Assembly: GCF_000423085.1 (NCBI RefSeq) | Contig: NZ_AUHH01000017.1 | Coordinates: forward strand, 18,509-82,508 | Direction: 5' to 3' | DNA from: Granulicoccus phenolivorans DSM 17626 = NBRC 107789 = JCM 15570 | Lineage (GTDB): Bacteria > Actinomycetota > Actinomycetes > Propionibacteriales > Propionibacteriaceae | Length of the DNA stretch: 64,000 nt | In this document: positions 1-9,043 of the stretch, in pieces | Layout: every line of letters starts with the position of its first letter | Numbering within the stretch: position 1 is the stretch's first letter | Notes under the pieces: model-generated | Seen by the model: the letters and a program-made list of their open reading frames with translations, nothing else | What the model was told of the DNA's origin: nothing | Database searches by the model: none | Program-made: the position numbers and the translations under genes

Positions 1-724
1 TGCGCGTGCTCATATGGGCATGTGCGGCCAGTTCGGCCACCCCGAGCGGTTCGTCCAGGTGCGCCAGCGCCCAGGTCATCGCGTCGGCGATCGGTCCGGT
101 GCCGTGGTCGGCCGGCAGCGGCCGCTCGATGTACTGGGCCTGGCTGCCCTCGCGGTGCGGCGCGATGACCAGATGTCGGGCGACAGTGGCGGCAGCCTCG
201 GCCCCGAGCCGGGTCCGCACGAGGTGCAGGCAGGCATCCAGTGCCGACGCGGTCCCGGCGGAGGTGAGGACGTCCCCGTGGTCCAGGTAGAGCGCCGCCG
301 GTTCGACGGTGACCTCGGGGTGGGCCCGCGCGAGGGCCGCGGCGCCTGCCCAGTGCGTCACCGCGGTCCGGCCGTCCAGGATCCCGCTGGCGGCCACCGG
401 GACCGCCCCGAGACACAACCCGGCCACCGCCGTTCCCCGTTCATGCGCGGTCCGCACCAGGTCGGCCAGGGTGTCGGGCACCGGTGGAAACTCCGCCGGC
501 CAGGACGGCAGCACCAGCAGGTCGGCCGTCGCCGCCGCGGCCGGTCCGGCAATGTCGGCGAGGAGGATTCCATCCGCTGTCCGCACCGGTGCTCCGTCGG
601 CACTGAACACGACCATGCTCCAGTCCTCGGCCAGTCCCTGGCGGATTACCTCGCCGAAGACGACCAGGGGAGCCGCCAGATGGAACATCGTGATGCCGTC
701 GAAGGCGTGGATGGCGATCTTCAT
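1..724 (-). CDS. GlxA-type (DJ-1/PfpI plus AraC) transcriptional regulator, partial
   Basis: The reverse strand reads an open frame from ATG at 724 that runs off the left edge. It starts MKIAIHAFDGITMFHLAAPL and has the DJ-1/PfpI elbow AGLCLGA. Near the window edge it enters an AraC-type helix-turn-helix (VAELAAHAHMSTR). These amidase-like domains normally act as sensors rather than enzymes in this family. The gene is divergent from the isochorismatase-like gene at 850, which it may control (inference). The C-terminal part of the DNA-binding domain lies outside the window. Confidence 0.85.
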   Translation of the reverse strand, partial: MKIAIHAFDGITMFHLAAPLVVFGEVIRQGLAEDWSMVVFSADGAPVRTADGILLADIAGPAAAATADLLVLPSWPAEFPPVPDTLADLVRTAHERGTAVAGLCLGAVPVAASGILDGRTAVTHWAGAAALARAHPEVTVEPAALYLDHGDVLTSAGTASALDACLHLVRTRLGAEAAATVARHLVIAPHREGSQAQYIERPLPADHGTGPIADAMTWALAHLDEPLGVAELAAHAHMSTR

Positions 725-804
725 GGTTGGCCCGATTCCATCGAAAGTATGCTCCTGCGCCACTCACGGTACGCCGTGAACCGGGCGAGAGTTGAGGCAC
801 GCTC

Positions 805-834
805 ATCGAATGCCAACAAATCGAATGCCAACAA
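805..834. repeat. Perfect 15-bp direct repeat before the isochorismatase-like gene
   Basis: ATCGAATGCCAACAA occurs twice back to back (805-819 and 820-834), directly before the GAGGAG ribosome site at 835-840. A weaker relative, ATCGAAAGTATGC, lies near 738. It may be an operator for the divergent GlxA-type regulator or a simple tandem duplication of the leader. Confidence 0.6.
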
Positions 835-849
835 GAGGAGAACCTGACC

Positions 850-1494
850 ATGACCGCACCACGCCGCGCCCTCATCCTGATCGACGTGCAGAACGAGTAC
901 TTCGACGCCGAAGGCCCGCTGGCCATCCAGTACCCGCCCCGCGCGGACTCGTTGGCCCGCATCCTGGAGACCATCGCAACCGCCCGGGACGCCGACCTGC
1001 CGGTGGTGGTCGTCTCGCACGAATACCCGGCTGGTGCCCCGGTATTCGCGGCCGGTTCGTCGAACCAGCAGGTCCACCCGGAGGTGACCGCCGCCGTCGC
1101 CCCGGGCGCCAAGCAGGTGACCAAGGCCTACGCCAGCGTGTTCGCGGGTACCGGACTGCTCGACTGGCTCCGCGACCGGGCCGTCGACACCCTCACCCTG
1201 GTCGGCTACATGACCAACAACTGCGTCCTGGCCACCGCCGCCGACGCCGAGCAGCACGGGCTCGCGGTGGAGGTGCTGTCGGACGCCACCGGCGCGATCA
1301 ACCTCGCCAACGAAGCCGGCAGTGCCAGCGCCCAGCAGGTGCACGAGACCCTGATGGTGCTGCTGCACTCCAACTTCGCCGCGGTGGGCACCACTGCCGC
1401 CTGGCGTGCCGCCGTGGCCGGCGGAACCGCGCTGCCCAAGAGCGACCTGGGCACCTCGGCGGTGCAGGGCCGGGCGGCGGTTGCCACGGTCTGA
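850..1494 (+). CDS. Isochorismatase-family cysteine hydrolase
   Basis: The 214-residue product has the fold markers and catalytic triad of the isochorismatase/nicotinamidase superfamily: Asp12 in LILIDVQNEYFD, Lys92 in TKAYASVF, and Cys125 in GYMTNNCVLA. Family members hydrolyse amides or vinyl ethers such as nicotinamide, N-carbamoyl compounds or isochorismate; the substrate here cannot be read from sequence. ATG at 850 is preceded by GAGGAG at 835-840. It is transcribed away from the GlxA-type regulator, the usual layout of a regulator and its target. The protein is predicted to be cytoplasmic. Confidence 0.88.
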   Translation: MTAPRRALILIDVQNEYFDAEGPLAIQYPPRADSLARILETIATARDADLPVVVVSHEYPAGAPVFAAGSSNQQVHPEVTAAVAPGAKQVTKAYASVFAGTGLLDWLRDRAVDTLTLVGYMTNNCVLATAADAEQHGLAVEVLSDATGAINLANEAGSASAQQVHETLMVLLHSNFAAVGTTAAWRAAVAGGTALPKSDLGTSAVQGRAAVATV

Positions 1495-1501
1495 TCCGGC
1501 G

Positions 1502-1594
1502 ACCGTCGTTTTTGGTGCAGCAGAATCTCCCTGCCTCCAGTCAGCGGCACTTTGGTGGGCCCTTGAGGAGTTTTGCTGCACCGAAAACGACGGT
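1502..1594. repeat. Inverted-repeat element, copy 1 (93 bp)
   Basis: Arms of about 24 bp, ACCGTCGTTTTTGGTGCAGC on the left and its near-exact complement GCTGCACCGAAAACGACGGT on the right, enclose a core with CAGTCAGCGGCAC. It is the first of four related copies (others at 38415, 38686 and 57369). It fills the gap between the isochorismatase-like gene and rpe. Confidence 0.9.
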
Positions 1595-1674
1595 CAACCC
1601 GGCCCAACTCCTCGGCGACCGGTCGCGGCCCCGCTAGGCTGCGCGCAGAGTCCGAACCCGAAAGACCCGAGGCC

Positions 1675-2340
1675 ATGCGAATCACTCCGAGCATCCTGTC
1701 CGCCGACTTCGCGAACCTGCAGCGCGATATCGAGCGCATCCCGTCCTCCGACGCGCTGCACATCGACGTGATGGACAACCATTTCGTGCCGAATCTGACC
1801 CTCGGGCTGCCGGTGGTCGAGGCGATCCGGGCGATCACCCAGCACATGCTCGACATCCATCTGATGATCGCCGACCCGGACCGGTGGGCGCCCGCCTATG
1901 CCGAGGCCGGGGCGGAGTCGGTCTCCTTCCATGTCGAGGCGGCGCATGCCCCGATCCGGCTGGCCCGGGAACTGCGGGCGCTGGGCGCCCGGGCGTCGCT
2001 GGGCCTCAAGCCGGCCACCCCGATCGAGCCCTACCTGGACATCCTGGGTGAGTTCGACCAGATCCTGATCATGACCGTCGAGCCGGGCTTCGGCGGGCAG
2101 CGGTTCCTCGACGCGATGCTGCCGAAGATCCGCCGCACCCGCGAGGCGATCGCCGCCCGGGGGACCGATATCTGGATCCAGGTCGACGGAGGAGTCTCCG
2201 AGTCGACCATCGATCAGTGCATCGAGGCCGGCGCCGACACCTTCGTGGCCGGCTCCGCGGTCTTCGGGGCCGAGGAACCCGACGCGATGGTGCAGGCCCT
2301 GCGGGCCCACGGCGACAAGTTCGGTCGCTGCGCCCACTGA
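1675..2340 (+). CDS. rpe: Ribulose-phosphate 3-epimerase
   Basis: Rpe interconverts ribulose 5-phosphate and xylulose 5-phosphate in the pentose phosphate pathway. The 221-residue product is full length. It shows [10 protein letters not shown] near the start, [14 protein letters not shown] carrying metal ligands and the first catalytic Asp, [12 protein letters not shown], and the phosphate-binding VDGGVSES near the end, all on a TIM barrel. The common DVMDGHF reads DVMDNHF. The start ATG at 1675 was chosen because the protein begins with the conserved [19 protein letters not shown] box at 1635-1640 could be its -10 element, leaving a leader of about 30 bases. Confidence 0.95.
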   Translation: MRITPSILSADFANLQRDIERIPSSDALHIDVMDNHFVPNLTLGLPVVEAIRAITQHMLDIHLMIADPDRWAPAYAEAGAESVSFHVEAAHAPIRLARELRALGARASLGLKPATPIEPYLDILGEFDQILIMTVEPGFGGQRFLDAMLPKIRRTREAIAARGTDIWIQVDGGVSESTIDQCIEAGADTFVAGSAVFGAEEPDAMVQALRAHGDKFGRCAH

Positions 2341-2350
2341 CCCCGGGCGG

Positions 2351-3214
2351 TCAGCCGGACGGATCCTGGCCGTGCCGCCGCAGGTAGCGCTCGAAATCGG
2401 CCGCGATGGCGTCCCCGGAGGCCTCGGGTAGTTCGGTCTCGTCCTGATCGGCCTCCAGCCCGGAGACATAGTCCGACAGCTCCGCGTCGTCCTCGATCAG
2501 CTGGTTCACCCCGCGCTCCCAGGCGCGCGACAACTCCGGCAGGTCGGCGTAGCCCAGGTGCAGGCCGGTGACATCCTCCAGCCGCTTGATCAACGCCAGG
2601 ATCGCCTTCGGATTCGGCGAGCTCGACACGTAGTGCGGCACCGCCGCCCACAGGCTCAGCGTCTCGAACCCGGCGGTCTCGAAGGCGCCACTGAGGATTC
2701 CGACGATCCCGGTCGGCCCCTCATAGGACGCCCGTTCGGCGCCGTACTTCTCGATCAGGGCATCCGAGGACGCGCTCTTGGAGACCGGGATCGGGCGGGT
2801 GTGCGGGGTATCGGCCAGCAGCGCACCGAGCAGCACAACCAGCGACGGCCGCACCGAGCGCAGCGCCGACACGATCGCAGCGGAGAAGGACTTCCAGCGC
2901 AGGTTCGGCTCCGGCCCGGTGATCAGCAGCAGGTCCCGGTCGCCGATCCGGCCGGCCCGGAACTCCGTCCGCGGCCAGGTCACCACGGCCTCGTTGGGCA
3001 CCGGACGGGTCACCGTCGGCCGGTTCACCTGAAAGTCGTAGTACTCCTCGCTGTCCAGCGTGAACACTTCCCGGGCCTCGGCGAGGGTGTCCAGGTGAGC
3101 GAGGGTGTCCGTCGCGGCCGCCCCGGCATCGTTCCAGCCGGCGAACGCCAGCACCACCACCGGATCGGTGAGGTCGCGCAGATCACGGTGCATCGGTTGG
3201 GGATCGGAGGTCAT
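2351..3214 (-). CDS. PAC2-family (proteasome assembly chaperone 2-like) protein
   Basis: The 287-residue protein starts MTSDPQPMHRDLRDL and has PAC2-superfamily signatures: LAFAGWNDAGAAAT, LLLITGPEPNLRW, VVLLGALLADTPHTRP and the glycine-rich YEGPTGIVGIL. Actinobacterial members are uncharacterised relatives of eukaryotic proteasome assembly chaperones; a direct role in proteasome assembly is not shown. Its place a few genes from arc, pup and prcBA is suggestive. The gene converges on rpe with a 10-base gap and is divergent from metH. A start at the second Met (3193 region) is possible. Confidence 0.85.
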   Translation of the reverse strand: MTSDPQPMHRDLRDLTDPVVVLAFAGWNDAGAAATDTLAHLDTLAEAREVFTLDSEEYYDFQVNRPTVTRPVPNEAVVTWPRTEFRAGRIGDRDLLLITGPEPNLRWKSFSAAIVSALRSVRPSLVVLLGALLADTPHTRPIPVSKSASSDALIEKYGAERASYEGPTGIVGILSGAFETAGFETLSLWAAVPHYVSSSPNPKAILALIKRLEDVTGLHLGYADLPELSRAWERGVNQLIEDDAELSDYVSGLEADQDETELPEASGDAIAADFERYLRRHGQDPSG

Positions 3215-3323
3215 GGGGTCCACTGTAGTTTGTCCCGTCCGGCCCGGTCGCCGCACGAGCGACGGCGGTTCGCGGCGCCGGCATCCGCCCTGCAAGACCG
3301 GGGGTCGCTGCGGGGGATCGGGA

Positions 3324-3329
3324 TAGAAT
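3324..3329 (+). promoter_or_regulatory. -10 box of metH (TAGAAT)
   Basis: TAGAAT ends eight bases before the GTG start of metH, so the transcript would be leaderless or nearly so. No cobalamin riboswitch fits in the 123-base gap to the divergent PAC2 gene. No convincing -35 hexamer is seen. Confidence 0.55.
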
Positions 3330-3337
3330 ACCCGGTC

Positions 3338-6300
3338 GTGACCGATAAGCAGCCGCTTTCCCAGCCCATTCCGCGTTCCGGCCCCGCCGGATTGCGAGCC
3401 GCCCTCGCTGATCATGTCGTGATCGCCGACGGAGCGATGGGAACGATGCTGCAGAGCTACGACCTCACCCTCGACGACTTCGACCAGCTCGAGGGGTGCA
3501 ACGAGATCCTGTCCGTGACCCGGCCCGACGTGGTCCGCGCCATTCACGACGCCTATTTCGAGGCCGGCTCCGACTGCGTGGAGACCAACACCTTCGGTAC
3601 CAACCTGGCCGCCCTCAACGAGTACGACATCGCCGACCGGATCGGTGAGCTCGCCGAGGCCGCCGCCCGGATCGCCCGCGAGTCGGCCGACGCGTACACC
3701 ACCGCGGAGCACCCGCGCTGGGTGCTGGGCAGCGTCGGCCCCGGAACCAAGCTGCCGACCCTGGGCCACATCGGCTTCGTCGCGCTGCGCGATGCGTACC
3801 AGACCCAGGTCGCGGCGATGATCCGCGGCGGGATCGACGCGGTCCTGATCGAGACCTGCCAGGACCTGCTGCAGACCAAGGCCGCGGTGATCGGGGCCAA
3901 GCGCGCCATCGCCGAGGCCGGAACCGATCATCCGGTCATCGTCCACGTGACCGTGGAGACCACCGGCACGATGCTGATGGGCTCGGAGATCGGCGCCGCA
4001 CTGACCTCGCTGGAGCCGCTGGGGATCGACATGATCGGCCTCAACTGCGCCACCGGCCCGGCCGAGATGACCGAGCACCTGCGGTACCTGTCCCAGCATG
4101 CCGGGATCGACGTCTCGGTGATGCCGAACGCCGGGCTGCCCGAACTGACCCCCGACGGTGCCCGCTACCCGCTGGGGCCCGACGCGATCGCCGAGGCCCT
4201 GGACCGGTTCACCACCGACTTCGGGCTGTCGCTGATCGGCGGCTGCTGCGGCACCACCCCCGACCACATCCGGGCGCTGGTTGCGCGGGTCGGCCACCGG
4301 CCGCGCCAGGAGCGTACGCCGGAGATCATCCCGGCGGTGTCCTCGCTCTACACCGAGGTTCCGCTCGACCAGGACACCGCCTACCTGTCGATCGGGGAAC
4401 GGACCAACGCCAACGGTTCCAAGGCCTTCCGGGAGGCGATGCTGGCCGGGAACTGGGACGAGTGCCTGGAGATCGCCAAGGCCCAGATCCGCGACGGCGC
4501 CCACCTGCTGGACCTGTGCATCGACTACGTCGGCCGCGACGGGGTCGCCGACATGACCGAGGCGACCAAACGGTTGGCGACCGCCTCGACCCTGCCGATC
4601 GTGCTCGACTCCACCGAACCCGAGGTGATCCGGGCCGGCCTGGAACACCTGGCCGGTCGCTGCGTGATCAACTCGGTCAACTATGAGGACGGTGACGGAC
4701 CCAACTCCCGCTTCCAGCGGGTGATGCCGCTGGTCCGCGAGCACGGTGCCGCGGTGGTTGCGCTGACCATCGACGAGGAGGGGCAGGCCCGCACCGCGGA
4801 TTGGAAGGTACGCGTCGCGTCCCGGCTGATCGAGGACCTCAGCACCAACTGGGGGATGAACGTCGCCGACGTCATCGTCGACACGCTGACCTTCCCGATC
4901 GGCACCGGGCAGGAGGAGACCCGCCGCGACGCCCTGGAAACGATCGAGGCGATCCGTCGGATCAAGGAGAAGTACCCGCAGGTGCACACCACCCTGGGGG
5001 TGTCGAATGTGTCCTTCGGGCTGAACCCGGCCGCCCGGATCGTGCTCAACTCGGTCTTCCTGCACGAGTGCGTGGAGGCCGGCCTGGATTCGGCCATCGT
5101 GCATGCGGCCAAGATCCGCCCGATGAACCGGATCCCCGAGGAGCAGCGTCAGGTCGCCCTGGACATGGTCTACGACCGGCGCCGGGAGGGCTACGACCCG
5201 CTGCAGACGTTCCTGCAGATGTTCGAGGGCGTCACCACCGCCGACGAGAAGGCCGCCCGGGCCGCGGAGATGGCTGCCCTGCCGGTCGCCGAACGGCTCA
5301 AGCAGCGCATCGTCGACGGGGCCGACAAGGGCCTGGAGGCCGACCTCGACGAAGCGATGGCCGACAAGGCGGCCCTCGACATCGTCAACGACGACCTGCT
5401 CGCCGGGATGAAGGTGGTCGGCGAACTGTTCGGCTCCGGGCAGATGCAGTTGCCGTTCGTGCTGCAATCGGCGGAGGTGATGAAGAAGGCCGTGGCCTAC
5501 CTCGAGCCGCACATGGAGAAATCCGACGACACCGGCGGCAAGGGCACCATCGTGCTGGCCACCGTGAAGGGCGACGTCCACGACATCGGCAAGAACCTGG
5601 TCGACATCATCTTGTCCAACAACGGCTTCAACGTGGTCAACCTGGGCATCAAGCAGCCGGTGCAGGCCATCATCGACGCCGCCCAGGAACACAACGCCGA
5701 CGTGATCGGGATGTCCGGGCTGCTGGTGAAGTCCACCGTGGTGATGAAGGAGAACCTCTCCGAGCTCGCCGCGCACGGGATGGCCGACCGGTTCCCGGTG
5801 CTGCTCGGCGGTGCCGCGCTGACCCGGGCGTACGTGGAACAGGATCTGCGCCAGCAGTACCCGGGCGAGGTGCGCTACGCCAAGGACGCCTTCGAGGGAC
5901 TGCAACTGATGGACACCCTGATGGCGATCAAGCGCGGGGATCCGGACGCGGTGCTGCCGCCGTTGCGGCAACGCCGGGTGCAGCCGGTCGACAAGCCCGC
6001 CGAAGAGCTGCCGGTCAGCACCGAGCGCTCGGATGTGGCCCGTGGCATCGACGTGCCCACCCCGCCGTTCTGGGGCTCTCGGGTGGTCAAGGGGATCAAG
6101 CTGGCCGACATCGTCGACTGGCTCGACGAACGCGCCACCTTCCTGGGCCGCTGGGGCCTGAAGCCGACCCGCGACGGGGTCTCCTACGAGGAACTGGTCG
6201 AAACCGAGGGCCGGCCGCGGTTGCGGATGTGGCTGGACCGGATCCACCGGGAGAAGATCGGCGAGTTCGCCGTGGTGTACGGCTATTTCCCGTGCTACTC

Positions 6301-6871
6301 CGAGGGCAACACGCTGTTCGTGCTCGATCCCGAACGGCCCGAGATCGGGAACCCGGACGCGGTCGTGGCCCGGTTCGAGTTTCCCCGGCAGCGCCGGGAC
6401 CGGCACCTGTGCCTGGCCGACTTCTTCCGCGATGCGACCGAGGCTGCCGAACTCGGCCCGGATGTGATCGCGTTCCAGCTGGTCACGATGGGGCGGCGGG
6501 TCTCGGAGGTGACCGCCGAGCTGTTCGCCGCCAACGCCTATCGCGACTACCTCGAACTGCACGGCCTCAGCGTTCAGTTGACCGAGGCGCTCGCGGAGTT
6601 CTGGCACTCCCGGATCCGCGACGAACTCGGGCTGGGCCGGGCCGACGCGACGATCGAGGAGCAGATCCGCGACCAGGCGTACCGCGGCTCGCGGTATTCG
6701 TTCGGGTACCCGGCGTGTCCCGATCTCGGCGACCGGGCGAAGCTGGTGCAGTTGCTGGAGCCGGAACGGATCGGGGTGGAGTTGTCGGAGGAATTGCAGC
6801 TGCATCCGGAGCAGTCGACCGACGCCCTGGTGGTACACCATCCCGAGGCCAAGTATTTCAACGCCTCCTGA
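3338..6871 (+). CDS. metH: Cobalamin-dependent methionine synthase
   Basis: MetH moves the methyl group of 5-methyltetrahydrofolate to homocysteine through methylcobalamin. The 1177-residue protein has all four modules in order. The homocysteine domain has GAMGTM and zinc-site cysteines in GLNCATGP and GGCCGTTP. The folate barrel begins at IGERTNANGSKAF. The cobalamin domain has the DVHDIGKN loop with its axial His and GMSGLLVKSTVVM. The C-terminal AdoMet reactivation domain has RYSFGYPACPDL. GTG at 3338 is chosen from the TAGAAT box just before it; the open frame runs further upstream without a better start. The HAD gene follows 13 bases later. Confidence 0.97.
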   Translation: MTDKQPLSQPIPRSGPAGLRAALADHVVIADGAMGTMLQSYDLTLDDFDQLEGCNEILSVTRPDVVRAIHDAYFEAGSDCVETNTFGTNLAALNEYDIADRIGELAEAAARIARESADAYTTAEHPRWVLGSVGPGTKLPTLGHIGFVALRDAYQTQVAAMIRGGIDAVLIETCQDLLQTKAAVIGAKRAIAEAGTDHPVIVHVTVETTGTMLMGSEIGAALTSLEPLGIDMIGLNCATGPAEMTEHLRYLSQHAGIDVSVMPNAGLPELTPDGARYPLGPDAIAEALDRFTTDFGLSLIGGCCGTTPDHIRALVARVGHRPRQERTPEIIPAVSSLYTEVPLDQDTAYLSIGERTNANGSKAFREAMLAGNWDECLEIAKAQIRDGAHLLDLCIDYVGRDGVADMTEATKRLATASTLPIVLDSTEPEVIRAGLEHLAGRCVINSVNYEDGDGPNSRFQRVMPLVREHGAAVVALTIDEEGQARTADWKVRVASRLIEDLSTNWGMNVADVIVDTLTFPIGTGQEETRRDALETIEAIRRIKEKYPQVHTTLGVSNVSFGLNPAARIVLNSVFLHECVEAGLDSAIVHAAKIRPMNRIPEEQRQVALDMVYDRRREGYDPLQTFLQMFEGVTTADEKAARAAEMAALPVAERLKQRIVDGADKGLEADLDEAMADKAALDIVNDDLLAGMKVVGELFGSGQMQLPFVLQSAEVMKKAVAYLEPHMEKSDDTGGKGTIVLATVKGDVHDIGKNLVDIILSNNGFNVVNLGIKQPVQAIIDAAQEHNADVIGMSGLLVKSTVVMKENLSELAAHGMADRFPVLLGGAALTRAYVEQDLRQQYPGEVRYAKDAFEGLQLMDTLMAIKRGDPDAVLPPLRQRRVQPVDKPAEELPVSTERSDVARGIDVPTPPFWGSRVVKGIKLADIVDWLDERATFLGRWGLKPTRDGVSYEELVETEGRPRLRMWLDRIHREKIGEFAVVYGYFPCYSEGNTLFVLDPERPEIGNPDAVVARFEFPRQRRDRHLCLADFFRDATEAAELGPDVIAFQLVTMGRRVSEVTAELFAANAYRDYLELHGLSVQLTEALAEFWHSRIRDELGLGRADATIEEQIRDQAYRGSRYSFGYPACPDLGDRAKLVQLLEPERIGVELSEELQLHPEQSTDALVVHHPEAKYFNAS

Positions 6872-6884
6872 ACGACGGGACGAC

Positions 6885-7610
6885 ATGACGACATCCACTG
6901 CTGCCTCCCCGCTGCCCTTCGCCGCGGTGATGTGGGATTTCGACGGGACGCTGCTGGACAGTGAACCGATCTGGATCGGTATCGAGCTGGCCATGGTGAC
7001 CGAGATGGGCGGCGATGCCGGGCAGTACGACGTGGCCTCCCAGGTCGGCAGTTCGCTGCTGGACACCGGGGCGTACATGATCGAGCTGGCCTACTCCACC
7101 GGCGGCAAGGTGACCGGGCTGACCCCGCAGACCGTGGTCGGGGACCTGGTGGCCCGGGTGAGTGCCGAGATCCGGGCCCGGCGGCTGGAGTGGCGGCCCG
7201 GGGCCAAGGAACTGCTGCTGGCGCTGCACGAGGCCGGGGTGCCGCAGGCGCTGGTCTCCGCGTCCTATCGCGATGTGCTCGCTGCCGCCGCCGAGCAGTT
7301 GCCCGGCCATGTCTTCGACACGATCGTGGCCGGCGACGACGTACGCCTGGGCAAACCGCACCCGGAGCCCTACCTGACCGGCGCCGCCCGACTCGGCGTG
7401 GCCGCGACCGACTGTGTGGTGATCGAGGACTCGGTCACCGGCGCGGCGGCGGGCAACGCCGCCGGGGCGATCGTGATCGCGGTCCCCAACGAGGTCCGGC
7501 CCCCGGCCGCCGCCCGACGGATCGAGGTGGAGTCGCTGGCGGGGGTCGGGATCGCCGAGCTGTCCGACCTGGTCCGCCGGGCAGCCGCCGGCAGCGTGGC
7601 GCAGGCATGA
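6885..7610 (+). CDS. HAD-superfamily phosphatase or phosphomutase
   Basis: The 241-residue protein carries the four HAD motifs: MWDFDGTLLDSE with nucleophile and acid Asp, ALVSASYRD with the Ser, the Lys in LGKPHPEPY, and VIEDSVTGAAAG with the acidic pair that binds magnesium. The helical cap between motifs I and II resembles beta-phosphoglucomutase or phosphoglycolate phosphatase relatives. The substrate cannot be assigned. It follows metH by 13 bases and overlaps the next gene by four (ATGA), so it is probably in the metH transcript. Confidence 0.9.
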   Translation: MTTSTAASPLPFAAVMWDFDGTLLDSEPIWIGIELAMVTEMGGDAGQYDVASQVGSSLLDTGAYMIELAYSTGGKVTGLTPQTVVGDLVARVSAEIRARRLEWRPGAKELLLALHEAGVPQALVSASYRDVLAAAAEQLPGHVFDTIVAGDDVRLGKPHPEPYLTGAARLGVAATDCVVIEDSVTGAAAGNAAGAIVIAVPNEVRPPAAARRIEVESLAGVGIAELSDLVRRAAAGSVAQA

Positions 7611-9043
7611 CGCGTCGAACCGGGCCTCGCGGGCCGGTCGCGGCTCTGGTTGCGCTGGTCCTGCTGGTCACCGGGTGCACCGCACCGATCGATCCCTATC
7701 GCAGCGGCCCGATCGTGGTGGCGACCACCGGTAGCCCGACCACCCTCGACCCGGTGTTCGCCGCCGACGCGGCGTCGCAGGATCTGGTCACCAACGTCTA
7801 CGAACGTCTCCTGATGATCGAGCCCAAGACCGGCCAGGCGCGGCCGGAGGCGGCCCAGGAGTGCAAGTTCACCGCGCCGACGGTGTACCTGTGCTCGCTG
7901 CGGGACAAGACCTGGTTCCACAACGGCAACCCCGTCACCGCCGAGGACATCAAGTTCTCCATCGAACGGGCCAAGCGGATCGGGGGCGAGCGCGGGCGCA
8001 TCTTCGATGTGATCACCGACATCACGATCCCCTCCGAGCGGCGCCTCGAGTTCCACCTGGCCCGGCCCGACCATCAGATCGCCGCGATCCTCGCCACCCC
8101 GCAGGCCTCCATCGTCGACCATCGCACCGTCGGGCTGACCGAGATGGCGCCCACCAACCGGGAATCGGCGTCCGGGCCGCTGGTGCTGCGCCGCTTCGAA
8201 CCGGGCCTGCAGGAGTACGAGCGCTACGGCAACTACCAGGGCGCCCGGTGGGCCGCCTGGGGCCGGTTCACCGTACGCCAGTACACCGAGGACGGGCTGG
8301 CCCGGGCGCTGCAGAACCCGCAGTCGGGGATCGATGTCGTCTGGCACGGCCTGCGCGACGGGGGCCGGCCCCCGAACGACTGGCAGGAGGTCGTCGCCCC
8401 CGAGGGGCAGGCGCGCTGGCTGCGCTGGAATCCGACCTGGCAGGAGAGCCGGGATCCCGCGATGCGGGCCTGGCTGGTCGCGGCGACCACCGAGCTGCGC
8501 AACTGGGACTCGGTGATCCCGCCGTCGATGGCCGGCCACACGACCACCTTCCCGATGCCGCCGGTCGCGCCCGGGCAACGCCCCAAGCTCCCCGGCAACG
8601 AGTTGCGGATCGGCTACGTCTCGAGCGTCGCCGGTCTTCCCGCCTTGGCCGAGCAGCTGCGGTTCGCGCTGCAGTATGACGGCACCATCGTGCTGTCCCC
8701 GGACCGCACCGATGTCGCGGTGTTCCTGGAGGAGATCCGGGCCACCACACCCGGCAGCTACCTGCAGCCGTGGCTGGCCGACCTCCCCGCCGATCGGCGG
8801 GCCCAGGTACAGCCGCTGTACGACCAGTGGGTGAGCGCAACCACCGAACCCGATCGGGTCCGGCTGCTGGGCGACCTGCAGCGGGCGGTGGCCGAGGACG
8901 GCACCGTCGTCCCGCTGACCATCGCGAACGACCGGATCTGGCTGGCGCCCGATATCCAGGTGCGAACCAACACCGAACGCGAACATGACATTCCGAACTG
9001 GGGCACCGGCTACACGCTGGGCCTGTGGGGGCTGTACCGATGA
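7607..9043 (+). CDS. ABC peptide-type substrate-binding lipoprotein (SBP family 5)
   Basis: A basic, hydrophobic signal peptide ends in the lipobox LVTGC (Cys24). The mature protein shows family-5 solute-binding features: TLDPVFAADAASQDLVTNVYERL, with ITAED-like VTAEDIKFSIERA, and LARALQNP later. At 478 residues it is shorter than typical OppA/DppA proteins, mainly in the C-terminal lobe. No permease or ATPase gene is nearby, so it either serves a transporter encoded elsewhere or has another extracytoplasmic role. It overlaps the HAD gene and trmI by four bases at each end, which implies translational coupling. Confidence 0.85.
   Translation: MTRRTGPRGPVAALVALVLLVTGCTAPIDPYRSGPIVVATTGSPTTLDPVFAADAASQDLVTNVYERLLMIEPKTGQARPEAAQECKFTAPTVYLCSLRDKTWFHNGNPVTAEDIKFSIERAKRIGGERGRIFDVITDITIPSERRLEFHLARPDHQIAAILATPQASIVDHRTVGLTEMAPTNRESASGPLVLRRFEPGLQEYERYGNYQGARWAAWGRFTVRQYTEDGLARALQNPQSGIDVVWHGLRDGGRPPNDWQEVVAPEGQARWLRWNPTWQESRDPAMRAWLVAATTELRNWDSVIPPSMAGHTTTFPMPPVAPGQRPKLPGNELRIGYVSSVAGLPALAEQLRFALQYDGTIVLSPDRTDVAVFLEEIRATTPGSYLQPWLADLPADRRAQVQPLYDQWVSATTEPDRVRLLGDLQRAVAEDGTVVPLTIANDRIWLAPDIQVRTNTEREHDIPNWGTGYTLGLWGLYR

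Noticed and set aside
1..847. Plus-strand frames at 6-290, 14-847 and 309-779
   Set aside because: They are shadows of the minus-strand GlxA-type gene, which shows a clear DJ-1 elbow and HTH.
3215..3337. Cobalamin riboswitch before metH
   Set aside because: The gap is only 123 bases and lacks a B12-box-like conserved core; the -10 box lies next to the start codon.
2351..7078. Very long minus-strand open frame across metH
   Set aside because: Only 2351-3214 makes sense as a PAC2 gene. The rest is the antisense of metH, lacks domain motifs and has the His/Gln/Arg-rich look of a shadow frame.
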